Below, piece after piece: positions 42,217 through 54,814 of a stretch of DNA of 64,000 nt. The notes below the pieces were generated by a model. The model saw only the letters and a program-made list of their open reading frames with translations. It made no database searches and was not told the origin of the DNA. A program made the translations under genes and the position numbers. The stretch is taken from positions 372,001 to 436,000 of the forward strand of contig JBEWZL010000232.1 in NCBI GenBank assembly GCA_045837725.1, in the 5' to 3' direction. This stretch comes from Vermamoeba vermiformis. Taxonomy: Eukaryota > Tubulinea > Echinamoebida. Position 1 is the stretch's first letter. Each line of letters begins with the position of its first letter.

Positions 42217-44987
42217 ATGGACCCACTTTTGAATGCTGATGGCTACAAACAACGCGATCAGAATGAAGAAGCAGATGAAAGTACTTATCTTGGCTCGCAA
42301 GACGGTATAGCGGAATACGGCGAACAAGAGTATGGAGAAAAATATACTTATGCTGGAGAGGATCTTGAACCCGTTTTGGAGAAGGAAGAAAAACCAGATT
42401 TCACTTCAGTTGACGGATGGGTCGTTGAAAGTGGTCGGATAGCTTTGCCACGGGAAATTACCGTTAGATTAGAAAAGATGAAATGGAATGCCAAATTTCA
42501 GGTATTAATTTTGATTTAATTATTGAAAATTTCGATTAATTTTTGAAACGCGATCCTAACGTTTAACTTTGTGTTTAATCATAGGATTCATGGGAGAATT
42601 TATTAAAAATTATGCGAGGTTCAGAATTCAGAATAGCAACTGTAACGGAAGCAATGGTCATGATCCACAATTTGTACACCGAGTTCGTGCGCACAGCGCG
42701 GTTTTATGCTGAATTACTCGTCAAGGAAAAATTCAGCGAGAAAAAAACAGTTAAAGTTATTAACGTCGGAGGCATAGCAGGTACGTTAAAGTTTGAAATG
42801 ATCTGGGCCTCAGTCTTTTATCTTCCGTTAACGCCGAAATGGTTATAATGACGATTTCTTATAGGAGGAGATAAATATATTGCGGATGGAATTTTCTTCA
42901 AGTTCAGCACGGATAGCATCGGGATCTACCAAGGTGAGCTGAATGCGGCCAAGGCAGCAGGCTTAGAATTGCGCAATTTGGACTCAATGATGTCAATGAA
43001 TCACGTGGGCGTGAGCTTCCCGCTATTGGCTGTTTTTGACTTCTATGGCTATCGTGTCACGTGCATGTCATTGCTTCCAGTGAGCGGATCCAAAACACAA
43101 AAATACGGATCTGCTACGGCAGGACAAACAGTATTAATGGACGACGCTGCACTGGTTGAAAAAATAGAGAGTTTGGCACAAGCTATGAACTTACAGAAGC
43201 ATATTGGTGGCTGTGTCAAATCTACTGCTCGACCGATCACTCTTGCGGTAGACTGTGAAGGTCACAGAGGCACTGACGGAAGGTAAAAATATCACAATTT
43301 AATTTAATAATGATATTAATCGATTAATTTCGTAGAATTTATATTTTAGACACCGCTAGAGGTATGACTTTGTGACGCTAGATCTGAGTTAGCTCGATCA
43401 ATTTGGTATTAATATTTAATATACAGCTATGGCACCTGAGCCGCCATCAGGCAAAGGCACAGTTTTCTATCGATTATTCCGCTCGGAGTTTGTCCGAGTG
43501 TTTTCAAAGCCGCTGTGCTGCGACTCGTTCACGTCGTTCTGCGCGCACGAGCCAAAAGAAAAAGAGTTCCAAGCGAATATCAAGGAAGCATTTAACTACT
43601 ATATCAACGTGCATATACCAAAAGCAGTTGATCAGCTTGAATCAAAAGAAAGTCCCGCGCTGCTGTTCAAAGAATGGGAAACTTCCATTCACATGATACA
43701 CGTGATCACGGATTCAATAGCACGTGGACGCAAGCACATAGAAGATAATATCAACTTGAAGACATTTTTACACCATCACGGCATCGGCATGAGGCATTTA
43801 GGCATAGTTTTTGCGTGCTGCAAAGCAGAGTACTGGAAAGAACGCGTTGCCGTTGAAATGATTCTCAGAATTTGCAAGAACACCGCTAAAATATTGTTCA
43901 GAAGAGCTTTTGAACGATTCAGAACTCCGAACAACGAAGCTTTCGTAAAGTTTTTCATCGACTACTTGGTACGCCCAATACTATATACTGTAGTTAATGT
44001 ATGTTATATTAACCTCTCGAATAGAACTTGCTTGCCGGCGAATCAGAGCTGTCAAGAGAGTATTGGAATGGTGAAATTATGGAGAGTATCAAACTGTCCT
44101 ACTTCTACCACCAAGGCGCTGAATTCGACGTTGAATTTTTCAAGCAACTTAGGGACAAGATCGACTTCCAGGAGTTTATTGCATCGTTTGCTAAGATGAC
44201 CGGTTAGTTTGATTAGTTAACTAACTTTATTGCGCAATCTAACTTTTGACAGGTGTCACTTTTACGGATCTGTCTGGCATCAACTTCGCTATGGGTAAGA
44301 TTGCTTACTAGCATATATTACATGCCTAAACTTATGTCTATAGCACAACCGTTCCAACTACACGACTTGGGTGCCTTGAGATCAACTACGAAAGAATTAT
44401 CGGTGTTGTCTATTAGCGAGCTATTCTTCTGTGCGAATCAAATTCTGAAGGCCTCGGATCTCGGTGTCAAAGTCGTACAAAAGAATCTTGATAAATTCTT
44501 GAACCTGATCTTGGACTTGCCTGAAGTACCGAGCAATCCGTTCTACGATATCATACTAGCAATGCTCGGCCACGAAGTTCATGACAAGTTGTGGGAGTTG
44601 TACTACAAACGGAATTATTTGGACAACGAGCTCAACGATTGGTCATTCGATGCTACGCTAAACTATGGATTTTTCTACAACCAATACGTCTATCAGCGAC
44701 TTTTGCACGTCATCAGCAATGAACGAGCCATCAAATCTTTGACCCAAGCGGAACATCAATACTTAATGTCGTTCTTATTGACCCTAACAAATACCGAAGA
44801 TGATTTGAGGAAGTCGATCGGTCAGGTGATCCTTGGAATGTACTACAAAGCCACGGATCAGCAGCTCAAGTACGAGACGACAAAAGAGGGGCTTAAAGAC
44901 GCTAACCACAACATTGAAGGAATGGTGAATGCGTGGGTATATAACTCGCGCGTATTGTATTTTAAATACTTGCACAAACGACTTTAA
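42217..44987 (+). CDS. Clu-domain protein with unique helical C-terminus
   Basis: Exons about 42217-42500, 42585-42780, 42866-43283, 43336-43362, 43428-43967, 44027-44202, 44254-44292 and 44343-44987. The N-terminus is acidic and tyrosine-rich. The Clu domain is clear: INVGGIAGGDKYIADGIFFK, LDSMMSMNHVGVSFPLLAVF, FDFYGYRVTCMSLLPVSGS, LAVDCEGHRGTDGR, then across introns RIYILDTARAMAPEPPSGKG and YRLFRSEFVRVFSKPL. Clu proteins (CLU1/TIF31, cluA) keep mitochondria dispersed and bind mRNA for mitochondrial proteins. Here the usual N-terminal ubiquitin-like part is missing, the conserved FPPE after the Clu domain is AMAPEPP, and the C-terminal half lacks clear TPRs. It is therefore a divergent family member. 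Confidence 0.75.
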
Positions 44988-45370
44988 GATCCGAGGCCAG
45001 GATCTTTGGAGTTTTTAAGTACTTCAAGACTTGTAATAAATAAATGTAGCATAGAATTAATGTCGTTATAATTCCCTCGCCAAAAAACCGAAACAAGTTC
45101 TGTCGCGGGTTCCGAAGAACTCTCTTTCCGTGTCCCAGTCCTGTGACTCACATCTACCCTACCAATGTGGGTCGGTTTTTGTGTCCGCTTTCGTCGGCCC
45201 GTTTGGGCCCGGGGGGTTGGTTCGTAACCGATTCTTGATTTTTTCCGATTGCAAAAACCATTGCTAGCAGCGCGATTTTTTCCGAACAATTCTGACTTCC
45301 TTTTTCATTCAAGCCGATTCTAGATTATCGTTTACCACACGTTGTGATCTTCGACATACGTAATTAAGCG
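44988..45370. promoter_or_regulatory. CpG-rich upstream region of the F-box gene
   Basis: 383-bp spacer between same-strand genes. Unlike other spacers it is GC- and CpG-rich from about 45070 to 45270, with a CCCGGGGGG run at about 45208-45218. No tRNA or known RNA could be built from it (the GGTTCGTAACC near 45219 lacks a tRNA context). It most likely is the promoter/5' UTR of the gene at 45371. Confidence 0.4.
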
Positions 45371-48163
45371 ATGGAAGATTCAGATAAAGGGGACCTTTTG
45401 TCCATCTGTTTGGAAGATCTGCCGGACGAATTGCTTTGCAAGGCATTAATGTTTACTGAATTTGCTCCTTCAGGTAATATTTTATTTTGAACTCTGATAT
45501 ACACCGCAACCAAATAGTTAATTAATACTACTAATAATTTATTTATTTTTAACTATTAGCATTAAAAATGCCTATTTATCGATAATCTTCTCACTGCCGT
45601 ATTATACAGCTTATTTAGTTTGCCATAAATGGCGCCAGGTGATGCTAGCGCCCGGATTTGATCGGCAAGCTTGCTTCGACCGGTGGAGCGAAGACATCTG
45701 CGTTTGGGATTATGATAAAAAATCCGAAAGCGACAAGAAGAAGTTATTGGCTGAATACCTAATTCCTCTGGCGAATGGTACGGACAAAATTTTGCTGATC
45801 GGGTTTTTCATAATTATAAATTCGCTTATAATTCATCTATAGACGGTAACGTGGATTGGAAGCGATATTATATGATGAGGTAATGGTTCCAACCGATTTA
45901 TTATATGACATTTTGGGCTAACGTCTTGGATCAGATCCAACTACGAGCAAGCTTTGAAGCTTTTCTTTCCTTACAAACAAAAATCAGATCTTAAAAAAGA
46001 CCGCATTAAATACGCATTGAAAGTTATCCAAAGTGGCTTACTACCGAAAATGTATGAACATTCTTTGGTCTCGACGGTCCTGGTTCGCGACATTGGCCTG
46101 ATCTGCTTGGAGCAAAGTGAAGACCATGAAAAGTTTTTCAGACTTTACTCATTACATATTTTTCCTGAACAAACAATTCTTACTAAGGAGCAGAATGCTG
46201 CTGACCAAAGGCTAAATGCAAAGTACGTACTTAAATGCCACATGATTTAATACTAATCTTATTGCTTACTATAGAATTTGCAAGGCACTGCTTGAATATT
46301 ACCAAGGTGCTAAATTGCATAACAGTCCTATACAAAAAGAATTGCTTCCATTCATTGTGTCACAATTTCTCCACTTCATTCCCATCAATGTTAATGGCAA
46401 TTGGGACTTTCAAGAGTATAGGAATAAAGTAACTTCTTTAAGTGGGTAAGTACTCTGTTGCACTTTCATCCAAAAGATTCAACATTACAATAATCAACAT
46501 ATTTATGAATTTTAAACCTTGGGCACTGTTTCATAATCTGATGTAATATACAGCATGGTTCAAAGAGACTTAGAGTCAAATCCAGCAAAAGAGAGCAAGT
46601 TCATTGAGTGGCTCAGTGGCACTTTTCTTCACAATTACTCACCAGACTTGTGGTATCCTCAAGTGTTTGAAAGCTTTTGCAATGTTGCAAACAATGATCA
46701 ATAGTAAGACTACAACTTAACTGCTGAAAGTTTTTGAGAAAGTAATTGACTGTTATAATCAGTGAAAGCGCTGCTAAAGCAATATTTGGACTCATTTACC
46801 AAGATAGAGACCGCCTGCATTCACCAAGTCATTTGACATTGGTTGTGAACTTCATTTTGGCAGCTGGAGCAAACTTCAGAATTGATCCCAATATCTTTAA
46901 AACATTTGCATCATTAGGTGACCTCTTCAAACCAGTAAGTCTCAATAAGACCAATTTTTGAAATCTTAAAACCAGATAATAGTGTTGTTAGTTTCATTCA
47001 GTCCACCTCCAACTCTTTATTTATTACTAACCTGCTGTGTAGTTTATCTTTGATAGTACAGAAAAGTTCTGTAACAAACTTTTGTGGACAAACACTCAAA
47101 ATTACTTAGAATTCACACTACTGAAAGCACATCCTTCTGAAGCACAAAAAATGGTGATTGAAATGATTGAAAAGCAAGCAGAGCATATCTTTTGGATTTT
47201 AGGGGAATCATTTAATCTGATCAGACAGAGTCTTGGTGACAAATGGATTGACTACAGATTTAGAATTGTTGATATGATGCTTGATCTATTCCCAACAGAG
47301 ATAAGGCACATGAAATTAACACTTGGAGATGATATTGACAGCTCAGCAGTAAAAATTGAGAATATTCCAGCAGTTAATTTGGACACCAAGCAATTCAATT
47401 GTTTGAGCTTATTAATGACACTGCCAAAGATTTATCCACCAGAAACTCAACACCAAATACTCAATGTGGCAATTACACAATTGAATAACAGTTCTAAATG
47501 GGAGAAAATGCAAAGCAAAATTCTCAAAATGCACTACATGAAAGAGATCAACGATGATACATTGCCGTATTTTGTCGCCCTATTAACATTAACTGCCTCA
47601 AGTGTACCCTCGCCAGGAATGGTCGAGGTTAATGTGGCTGAAGTGATCATCAAACTGATTGCCAAATATCCATCCTCAACACCTGACATTCCATCAAGAG
47701 CACTCACTTGCATTCAGCCATTTGCATCCAAAGTACTAAAAGACGTTGTTGCCTGTGCTCATCTAGCTTACAACTACAGTATCAAGGCCTTGAAAGAGGC
47801 TTGTAGTGCAGCAATAGTCGTGGATGGTGTAACAACATATATAGATATACATGACTGGACAACCAAAGTACAAGGTAAGTGAACTGTTTTCAGTGCCATG
47901 TCTAACATGAATTTTCAGGTCTAATCAATCAAGGAAAGTCATATTTGCAGACAGCGAAAGACACAGAGCACTATGATGTTGTTCTATGCTTCACATTGTT
48001 GTTAATGACCTCAAATGTTGATCCACAAATTGAACAGTTCACAGGCCACAACTGTGATTGGAGTGTTGTTCTTGCTGCATTGAATGATTCTTTGGTACAA
48101 GAGCAGATTGGTGAGGCTATTGTGCCATTAATTGAGAAATTTCTTCATCATGTAGTCAACTGA
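45371..48163 (+). CDS. F-box protein with long helical body
   Basis: Starts MEDSDKGDLLSICLEDLPDE; the F-box ELLCKALMFTEFAPS is split by an intron and continues AYLVCHKWRQVMLAPGFD, ending in FDRWSEDICVWD. The remaining exons (about 45840-45882, 45932-46220, 46276-46446, 46554-46703, 46763-46933, 47060-47873, 47921-48163) code for a helical, repeat-free protein of roughly 700 residues (VFESFCNVANNDQ, AKAIFGLIYQDRDRLHSP, EKQAEHIFWILGESFNL). I do not recognise the C-terminal part. As an F-box protein it should act in an SCF ubiquitin ligase. The sequence from about 46230 to the end is strikingly CpG-poor while the 5' part is not. Confidence 0.65.
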
Positions 48164-48264
48164 ATTAAATTGGGTCACAAAAACCTTTGGCATGATGAGT
48201 TGCTATGGTGTTTAAAAATATTTACATGGCACTTATAATAACAGTGTGGTTATTAAGCAGATAA

Positions 48265-50516
48265 TTAGGCTGAATGTGGTGCTGCTAGCACTAAATCATC
48301 CTCTTGATCTTTTGACGGATCCAAAGCTTCAGTAACTTCAATAGCGTCTTTAGTATTCTCTGGCATATACTTGAATAAGCCATAACTACGCGAAATTTCC
48401 GCGGTGTTGACTTTGTATCCAAAATAGGAAACTGCAAATAACAGCGACGAGCAAGTAAAACCGATCGCAAAGATCAAAAATATTGTGCGAACACTGAGTG
48501 ATTGATAATCGTATATAGCACTGAATACTACTATAGTGAATACTTCGGCTATAATAAAAGGTATTAGCCTCATTAAGTGAATTGGATCTGGAGCGGATTT
48601 GACTTACTGAGTACGCGAATAATATTCTCGATGATAATAATTCTATCAGTCAATTGTTCGGGTGTAGCGATTTGTAATAGCGCCGAAGATTTCGCAGAAA
48701 TTATTGCTACAATAAATAATCAGTTTGAGAATTTTTCCGAGCAAGTTTGGATATTACATCCGCCAATTCCACGAAGAGCAATGCAGGTGTAGAATAATAG
48801 AGCAGTAGGCGACCAATATAAAATATATAACATCAAGTTCTGAACGATAAATCCGGCAATTATCATCCAATGCGATTGCTTCAAATTAATTTGGCCAAAC
48901 GCATCCACGATGACCGGGCCCATTTCTGAACAAAAAATTTAACATTAGCAAGCATTCAATATTAACAATAATATACTCACGAGTAGAGAGTCCCGTTAAC
49001 AACGCAATTAATGCTATGCCAAAGCTAGCAGAGTTGGCCACGTGAAATTCTGAGAACGCCAACTTGATCAAACCCTTCGATATAAAAATTAAGTTTTTTA
49101 AGGTTAAATATTAAACTATAATTATACGTACGATGTCTATAGCCGTCAATGCAAGACTACTAGCGGGTTTGAGCATACTTAATGATAACAAATACCCGTC
49201 GCTGACTAAGAACGAAAATACTTCGAACAGCGACGCGACACCACGATGTCTATTTATAGGCAATGTCATTTCATCGTTATCTTGGAACCGCAATGAACTG
49301 TTAACTATAAGAAAATAAGAATAAGTTAGTTAAGGTTATAATTAATAATGATAATTTGATGCGTACTAAATTCTTCTTGTCTGGCCATGTGCGGATGTAA
49401 CTTGGTCAAGTAGCTTAATAGCAGTACAATAGCCGCGCATAAGATGTGAAGTACACCGTCGAAGACAAAGTTAAATTTCAGTGAATTGCCGAACCAAGAT
49501 ATTAATAGACCTCCTAGACCTGCACCGATCAACATTGCATCTGATCAACTAAATTAGTACCGAAATTTCTACGGTCTGAAAATATTGGCGTAATTCACTG
49601 AATAATTTGGCGGGCAATTTTTAATGGGGAAGCTAAAGTGGTTATTGCCTAATTTGGAAAATATGTCATGATTCGTACTTAGCGATGAGAATTCGGCAAC
49701 AGATTGAGCTACATCGATCTTGCTAAGCGGAGTGTACTGCAGCATAGTTGATCTTTGGCAGATCCGCAAGGCACTCGTGAGCGTGGCTTGAATGAAGGCA
49801 ATCACGTAGATCAGCCAATACAACTCTTTGGTCACTAGCAGCAAGGCGAATGAAAATAACGAATATGCACATGAAAATGCGATCTGATTGGTCGAGGTTA
49901 GTGTTTGACAGGCGATTGTGACACGTGTCACAGAAAACGATCGTTTTTCAGCTTACAATAAATAACTTCTTTTCCAATGAATGGCTAGATATTAACGACC
50001 CTAATATTAAATGCGTTATTATTATTGTAAACATTAATAGAGGCCACTTACGCATAATTGGCTCCGCAAAAATTGGCGGCAAAATCCGCAGGATGAAGTA
50101 GATGCCGACAGAAGTCAATGACAGGCCTCGGTCATTTAAAAAATATAATACAGCTATGAAGGTAAGCCATTCACCAATGCTCGATAACATTGAGAATATA
50201 TTCAACAAGAGAAAACCCTTCAAAATTTACGAAAATTAGTAAAACTAGGTTATATTCGCATATTATGAAATAATATAAACCAAATATTGTTGTACATATT
50301 ACTTATAATATGTAAATAATTTCAGCAAATTTTTCCTACCTTGTTTTGCCAGATGGCGAAATATTTTTTCCATGAGCCGCCTCGAATCAATTCTTCTTGT
50401 AACGGCTCTTCTATTAATAAATCATCCTATAATTTTTATGATTACAATTTTAGAAAATTGCTTGACAAACTTTCTAGATTGATCTTCGGATGTCGCCTCA
50501 CCTCTAAATCAGTCAT
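48265..50516 (-). CDS. MFS transporter
   Basis: Exon 1 is MTDLE (50516-about 50502); exon 2 reads DDLLIEEPLQEELIRGGSWK. Then come hydrophobic segments typical of a 12-TM MFS permease: MLSSIGEWLTFIAVLYFLND, LTSVGIYFILRILPPIFAEP, SLFSFALLLVTKELYWLIYV, MLIGAGLGGLLISWFG and FVFDGVLHILCAAIVLLLSY, a large polar central loop (DEMTLPINRHRGVASLFEVF), and a second half ending ENTKDAIEVTEALD and an acidic tail. The shape is that of the enterobactin-exporter-like MFS group; the substrate is unknown. A TGACACGTGTCA palindrome lies at 49919-49930. Internal joins near 49550-49700 are approximate. Confidence 0.75.
49919..49930. promoter_or_regulatory. TGACACGTGTCA palindrome, copy 3 (MFS gene)
   Basis: Exact copy within the MFS gene, at the 5' edge of the exon encoding TIACQTLTSTNQIAF on the minus strand. 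Confidence 0.4.
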
Positions 50517-50841
50517 ACTTAATGAGTATCAACCATTTAATTGTTATTTATAGGCTGGTTGCTCTTCGTTGTCACGTATATGAAAAATGGAGCAGGCCGG
50601 AAGCGGATACAAAACCAAGAAATTTCTTGTGAACATCCGGTACAAAGATCCGGTCAAGTCTTCAGTCTCGGTTTACACGTGTATATGCGACTCTTATACG
50701 CTGCTTTAAAAGAAAAGTAGGCAGATTTCATCTCGCAGCGAGGTTGAAAAGGCATGTGACCTTCCTTTTATAGAAATATCGCTACACGAAACTAACGAGA
50801 GGAGATTGCAGTAATTATACGAGACGTATACAACGGAGCAA
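50517..50841. promoter_or_regulatory. Divergent promoter region (MFS / kelch protein)
   Basis: 325-bp gap between head-to-head start codons, with several GATC sites. No other structure recognised. Confidence 0.4.
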
Positions 50842-53336
50842 ATGATGAGTATTAGATCGAGTCTCAGTGTTGTTTTCGTGCTGCAAGGTACGTACCGATC
50901 GAATCCGCTGTAACCGAAACAAGAATTCGTACTGAAATGATATCATTAATTATGAATATAATCAAATCAATAACTACATCAATATATTGTAAATTCAATC
51001 CGTTTTATAGTCCTATTAATTCTCCAGAATAACCCCAGAAAATTTTCGGTGATCCGACCGATCCAAGTCTTTAAAATTGTACTCGGAGCTACCAATTTTC
51101 CTTGCAATATTTTGATATTAATTGCCACTGTTATTAATTATTGTATTGCAGTTCTCGTTGGTATCGTCGTTAGTCAAGAGATTCCTTCAACGGTTACTTT
51201 TACCAACAAAGGAACGATTGCCAGCTTCGCCTCAGATCCTGGATTTACCTATTACAACGGCTCTGCATATTTTTTCGGAGGTTATCTCGCATCCACCGCT
51301 ATGAAGGTCGATCTGACAACGTTAGCTAAAACTACATTACCTGCTTTCAACGTTTCGCTTCGTGCCAGCTGTGCTGTAACTACTGAAGCAGGCGTTACAT
51401 ATATCATAGGTAAATTCATATACAATTTCGGTATCTTTACTTAACGTTCGTTCCAAATCCAGGAGGAGATGAGGATCCTTCCGCGGGGGGTTACGGCTCA
51501 ACCTCACTTAGAAAGCTTGTTTTAGGCGGTACATCGTATACCAGCCTTGCCACCATGTCGATTGTGCGCCAATACCACCGTTGCGCGTACGATCGAGCGA
51601 CGAAGCGAATCTACGCAGTTTCAGGTGTAATTGTGAAGCCTACATTCGTTAGACTAAGCTCTATGGAATATTACGACATTATTGGTGATACATGGACCAC
51701 TGCTGCGTCTATGCCCGTCCTTAGAAACTTTTTTGGCTTCGCTAACGGCAACGACGGTAATTTGTACCTGATGGGCGGTATTGATAGCGGAGGCACCAAC
51801 CAACTCGATGCATGGAGTTACAATATTACAGCTGATGCTTGGACCTCCATTACTGCGATTAACACAGCGAACTCGAGAATCGGTACGTTTTAATTAATTA
51901 ATTCTTTCAGAAATTCTAGAAAATTTGAATTAAATTATTTTCTATTAGGTACTGCGTTCTATGAGACTGCAGGATTGATTTTATTATTATCCGGTGATAC
52001 TGGTGCGTGCGAGTACTACAACATCAAAACCCAGATCTCGACAACATTCACATGCATTGGCTTGCCTAACTCTGATGTCTCATTGGCTGCTATTAACGGA
52101 CCAAATATCTATGTCATTCAAAACAACGGTGTAGTGTACGAGGCCAATTGCGTTCTCGCAAGTGCTTGTCCTTACGGATGCAACAACGGAGTTTGTAACA
52201 ATCCTCCTGCCGCACCTGTTGCCCCACCAGTAATGTTGCCCGTGCCGCCAATCACTGTTAATCCGCCCGTGGCAGCAGTGCCGTTCTCAGCGTGCAGTCA
52301 ATGCAAGGCACCTACGCCTTACTGCATCACTTCATTGCAACTTTGCATTGGCAAGAGAGTGACTCCCATCTTGCAGTGCGTCGAGTCTGTTGGTGCTTTG
52401 CGACGCGGCCACTTCTCGTACAATAGCGCTGCTACCAGCACATTCAGCATTGACAGCGGATCTGCTAACAACTACATTTCACCCACTGGATCACCGACTG
52501 CTCAGTTCACTCCAGGCCGTCAAAACATCTACCCTGTTGACGCCTTCACTGTAGGTCTATCTAAAGTACAACTGTTCATTACTAACGTTTGCTATGCCAG
52601 GTGGACTTTGCTCCAAACACAGTGGCGACATGGTTCGTTGATGGATTTACTTTGAAGTTTAACGTTTCAGACAGCGCCTTGGACTGCCCTAAGAGTACGT
52701 ACATTATAATACAAACTATTATTAACAGGGTATTAATATTGGATTTTCTATTTCAGATGTTGAATTTTCGGTCAAAGTTACTAGCGTGCCCAGTGACGTG
52801 CAAGCATTTTTGAATAACTTAGTCGTCGTCTTTTCCAAGGCAATGGGCATCGCTTCAGATAGAATCACAGCTATTCTCAGCAACGCTCGAAAACGACAGT
52901 CAGATCTCGAGCAAGAAATTGCGATGACTGTCCGACAAAGTGACAATCCTGGTGATGCCTCAGCAGCGGAAGTAGTTTCAAACTTTATTCGAAATCAAAC
53001 TGCCGTTGCTGATGTCCAGAGTCAAATCCCTGAAGTGAAGACTGTTACCGGCAAGCCGCCACCATGTAAGTCAAGATCCCATCCGGATGCAAGATCCGAA
53101 TTGACTTTCTCTTTTTTAGCTGAGGTATCTGGTCTAATTACTGAAGATATTGAAAGGACTCCTAGACGTAAGACACTACTATTGTACAATAGATAATTAT
53201 GAGTGACTAATAACGTTATTTTTGTAGCGCCTCGTGTAATGCAAGCGAGTGCACCCAAGAGCAGTGTTGTGCATTCAATCGTATCGCATGCTCCACTAGT
53301 CATAATAACGTTGTTTATAGCAAATAGTTTATTTTA
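50842..53336 (+). CDS. Secreted GPI-type kelch-repeat protein with EGF-like and Cys-rich segments
   Basis: Starts MMSIRSSLSVVFVLQ; the signal peptide is completed by the next exon (VLVGIVVSQEIPSTVTF) after an intron of about 260 bp. Kelch repeats are visible: SAYFFGGYLASTAMKVDL, GVTYIIGGDEDPSAGG, MEYYDIIGDTWTTAASMP, GNLYLMGGIDSGGTNQLDAW, NITADAWTSIT. After the propeller: CPYGCNNGVC (EGF-like), a Pro/Val/Ala-rich linker, ACSQCKAPTPYC, a beta-rich domain (FAPNTVATWFVDGFTLKF), and a helical Ala/Gln/Arg part (about 52786-53060). The C-terminus is HSIVSHAPLVIITLFIANSLF-like and hydrophobic, suggesting a GPI anchor. It is likely to be a cell-surface adhesion or recognition protein. A specific partner cannot be named. 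Confidence 0.65.
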
Positions 53337-53537
53337 AAGCCATAGTGCCGTATTAAATAAAAATCTCCTTGTGAGGATCGAGAACTCTTTGTTGATCCGT
53401 AAACCATTACCTTCACTCGAAATATGCGTACGAAGCTCCAAACACAAGATGCGCATACTGATCTCGTGAGGACTTTCTTCTCGGTCCCAAGTAGCAACAG
53501 AATTTTTTTCGGTTATTTTCAATACATCCGTCTGACA

Positions 53538-54814
53538 ATGACAACACAAGAGAGCGTAATTCGTTGGTGGAACGGCAACCACCAAGCCGAGTATGAATTT
53601 TTAGAGGAGATGCAAAAGCATATTAAGCAGACTAAGACAGATCCGCAGGATGTGCTCAAAGCTTTGCAAGTCTTTATGTTGCAACGCCAAGGAGTTCTCG
53701 TGGACGACAACAAATTCGATATTAGCCCTTATTTAAGCTATATTCTCGGCATTACTGCCGGTTTAGGCCTTGGCTTGTTTTTGCTGGCTGAATCTGCCTA
53801 TGATTTTGGCTTGTGGATGATCTTTTTATCTTTATTCCATTTATGGGAATACACTTACGTTGCTTTATTCCACGTGGAGAACCTCAGCTCTAATTGTAAG
53901 TCCATTTAACAATTTTAAATATTTTTTTTGAATTTGAATCCGCGATTTACGTTCCTTATCTTCAAAAATTAATCTTAAAATCAGCAAATAATATCGAATA
54001 ATATTATGATGTAATATACTAACCAATTACCTGGCCAGCTTTCTTATTGAACAACGGATGGGAATACCAAGCCGCCTTGTGGTTTAGCGTGGCTGAATAT
54101 TGGATTGAATGGTTTTTCTTCCCAAGTTTGAAGGTAATATTCATAATAAGAATTTAAATCAATTTACTATCGAGTTTTCCAGATCGACTATTTTTGCTCG
54201 CGCTTTAACCTTCTTGATCTACCAATCTTACCTTCTCGATTTATACTTACTCGTGCAATATAATAGGGCAATTACTTCTTTATGATCCTTGGTCTTATTG
54301 TGGTTATCGCCGGCCAAGCTATTCGTACTTTAGCCATGTACACTGCTGGATCCAACTTCCATCATATCGTGCAAACCAAACAAGCTAATACCCATCAATT
54401 AGTCACCGATGGAATCTACAAGTATGTATTAACCTACCAAATAAGCTATGGTCAAGTTTCAGATCCTCTCGCTTTTTTCATGAAAAAATGAAACTAATAC
54501 TTTGCTTCAAATAGCTATTTCAGACACCCTTCCTATTTTGGATGGTTCTGGTGGTCATTGGCGACTGAAATTTTAATTTTCAATCCGATCTCATTCGCTG
54601 CTCGCTGCTACGTCTCGTGGAAGTTCTTCGCCGATCGCATCCCGTAAGTTCTTCTTCAACTCCTTGAATAATATTGCCTATTATTGTCATAATACATGCA
54701 CATATTAATTATAATGCCTATAGTTACGAAGAAGAGCATTTGATCCGACAATACGGAAAACAATACGTCGAGTACCGCAAGCGCGTGCCCGTGCTCATTC
54801 CTTTCATCAATTAA
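53538..54814 (+). CDS. ICMT: Protein-S-isoprenylcysteine O-methyltransferase (ICMT/Ste14)
   Basis: Starts MTTQESVIRWWNGNHQAEYE. After a polar N-terminal part come membrane segments (YLSYILGITAGLGLGLFLLA, WMIFLSLFHLWEYTYVALFH), then in later exons ILGLIVVIAGQAIRTLAMYT, ANTHQLVTDGIYKYFRHPSY (the G-x-Y-x-x-x-R-H-P-x-Y motif that binds AdoMet) and FGWFWWSLATEILIFNPISF. It ends EEEHLIRQYGKQYVEYRKRV, the conserved E-E-x-x-L-x-x-x-Y/F-G tail. ICMT carboxymethylates prenylated CaaX proteins such as Ras and Rap at the ER. An extra N-terminal segment of about 65 residues precedes the membrane domain. Confidence 0.9.

Noticed and set aside
45200-45240. tRNA B-box-like sequence GGTTCGTAACC
   Set aside because: No matching A box, acceptor stem or anticodon arm could be placed around it on either strand.
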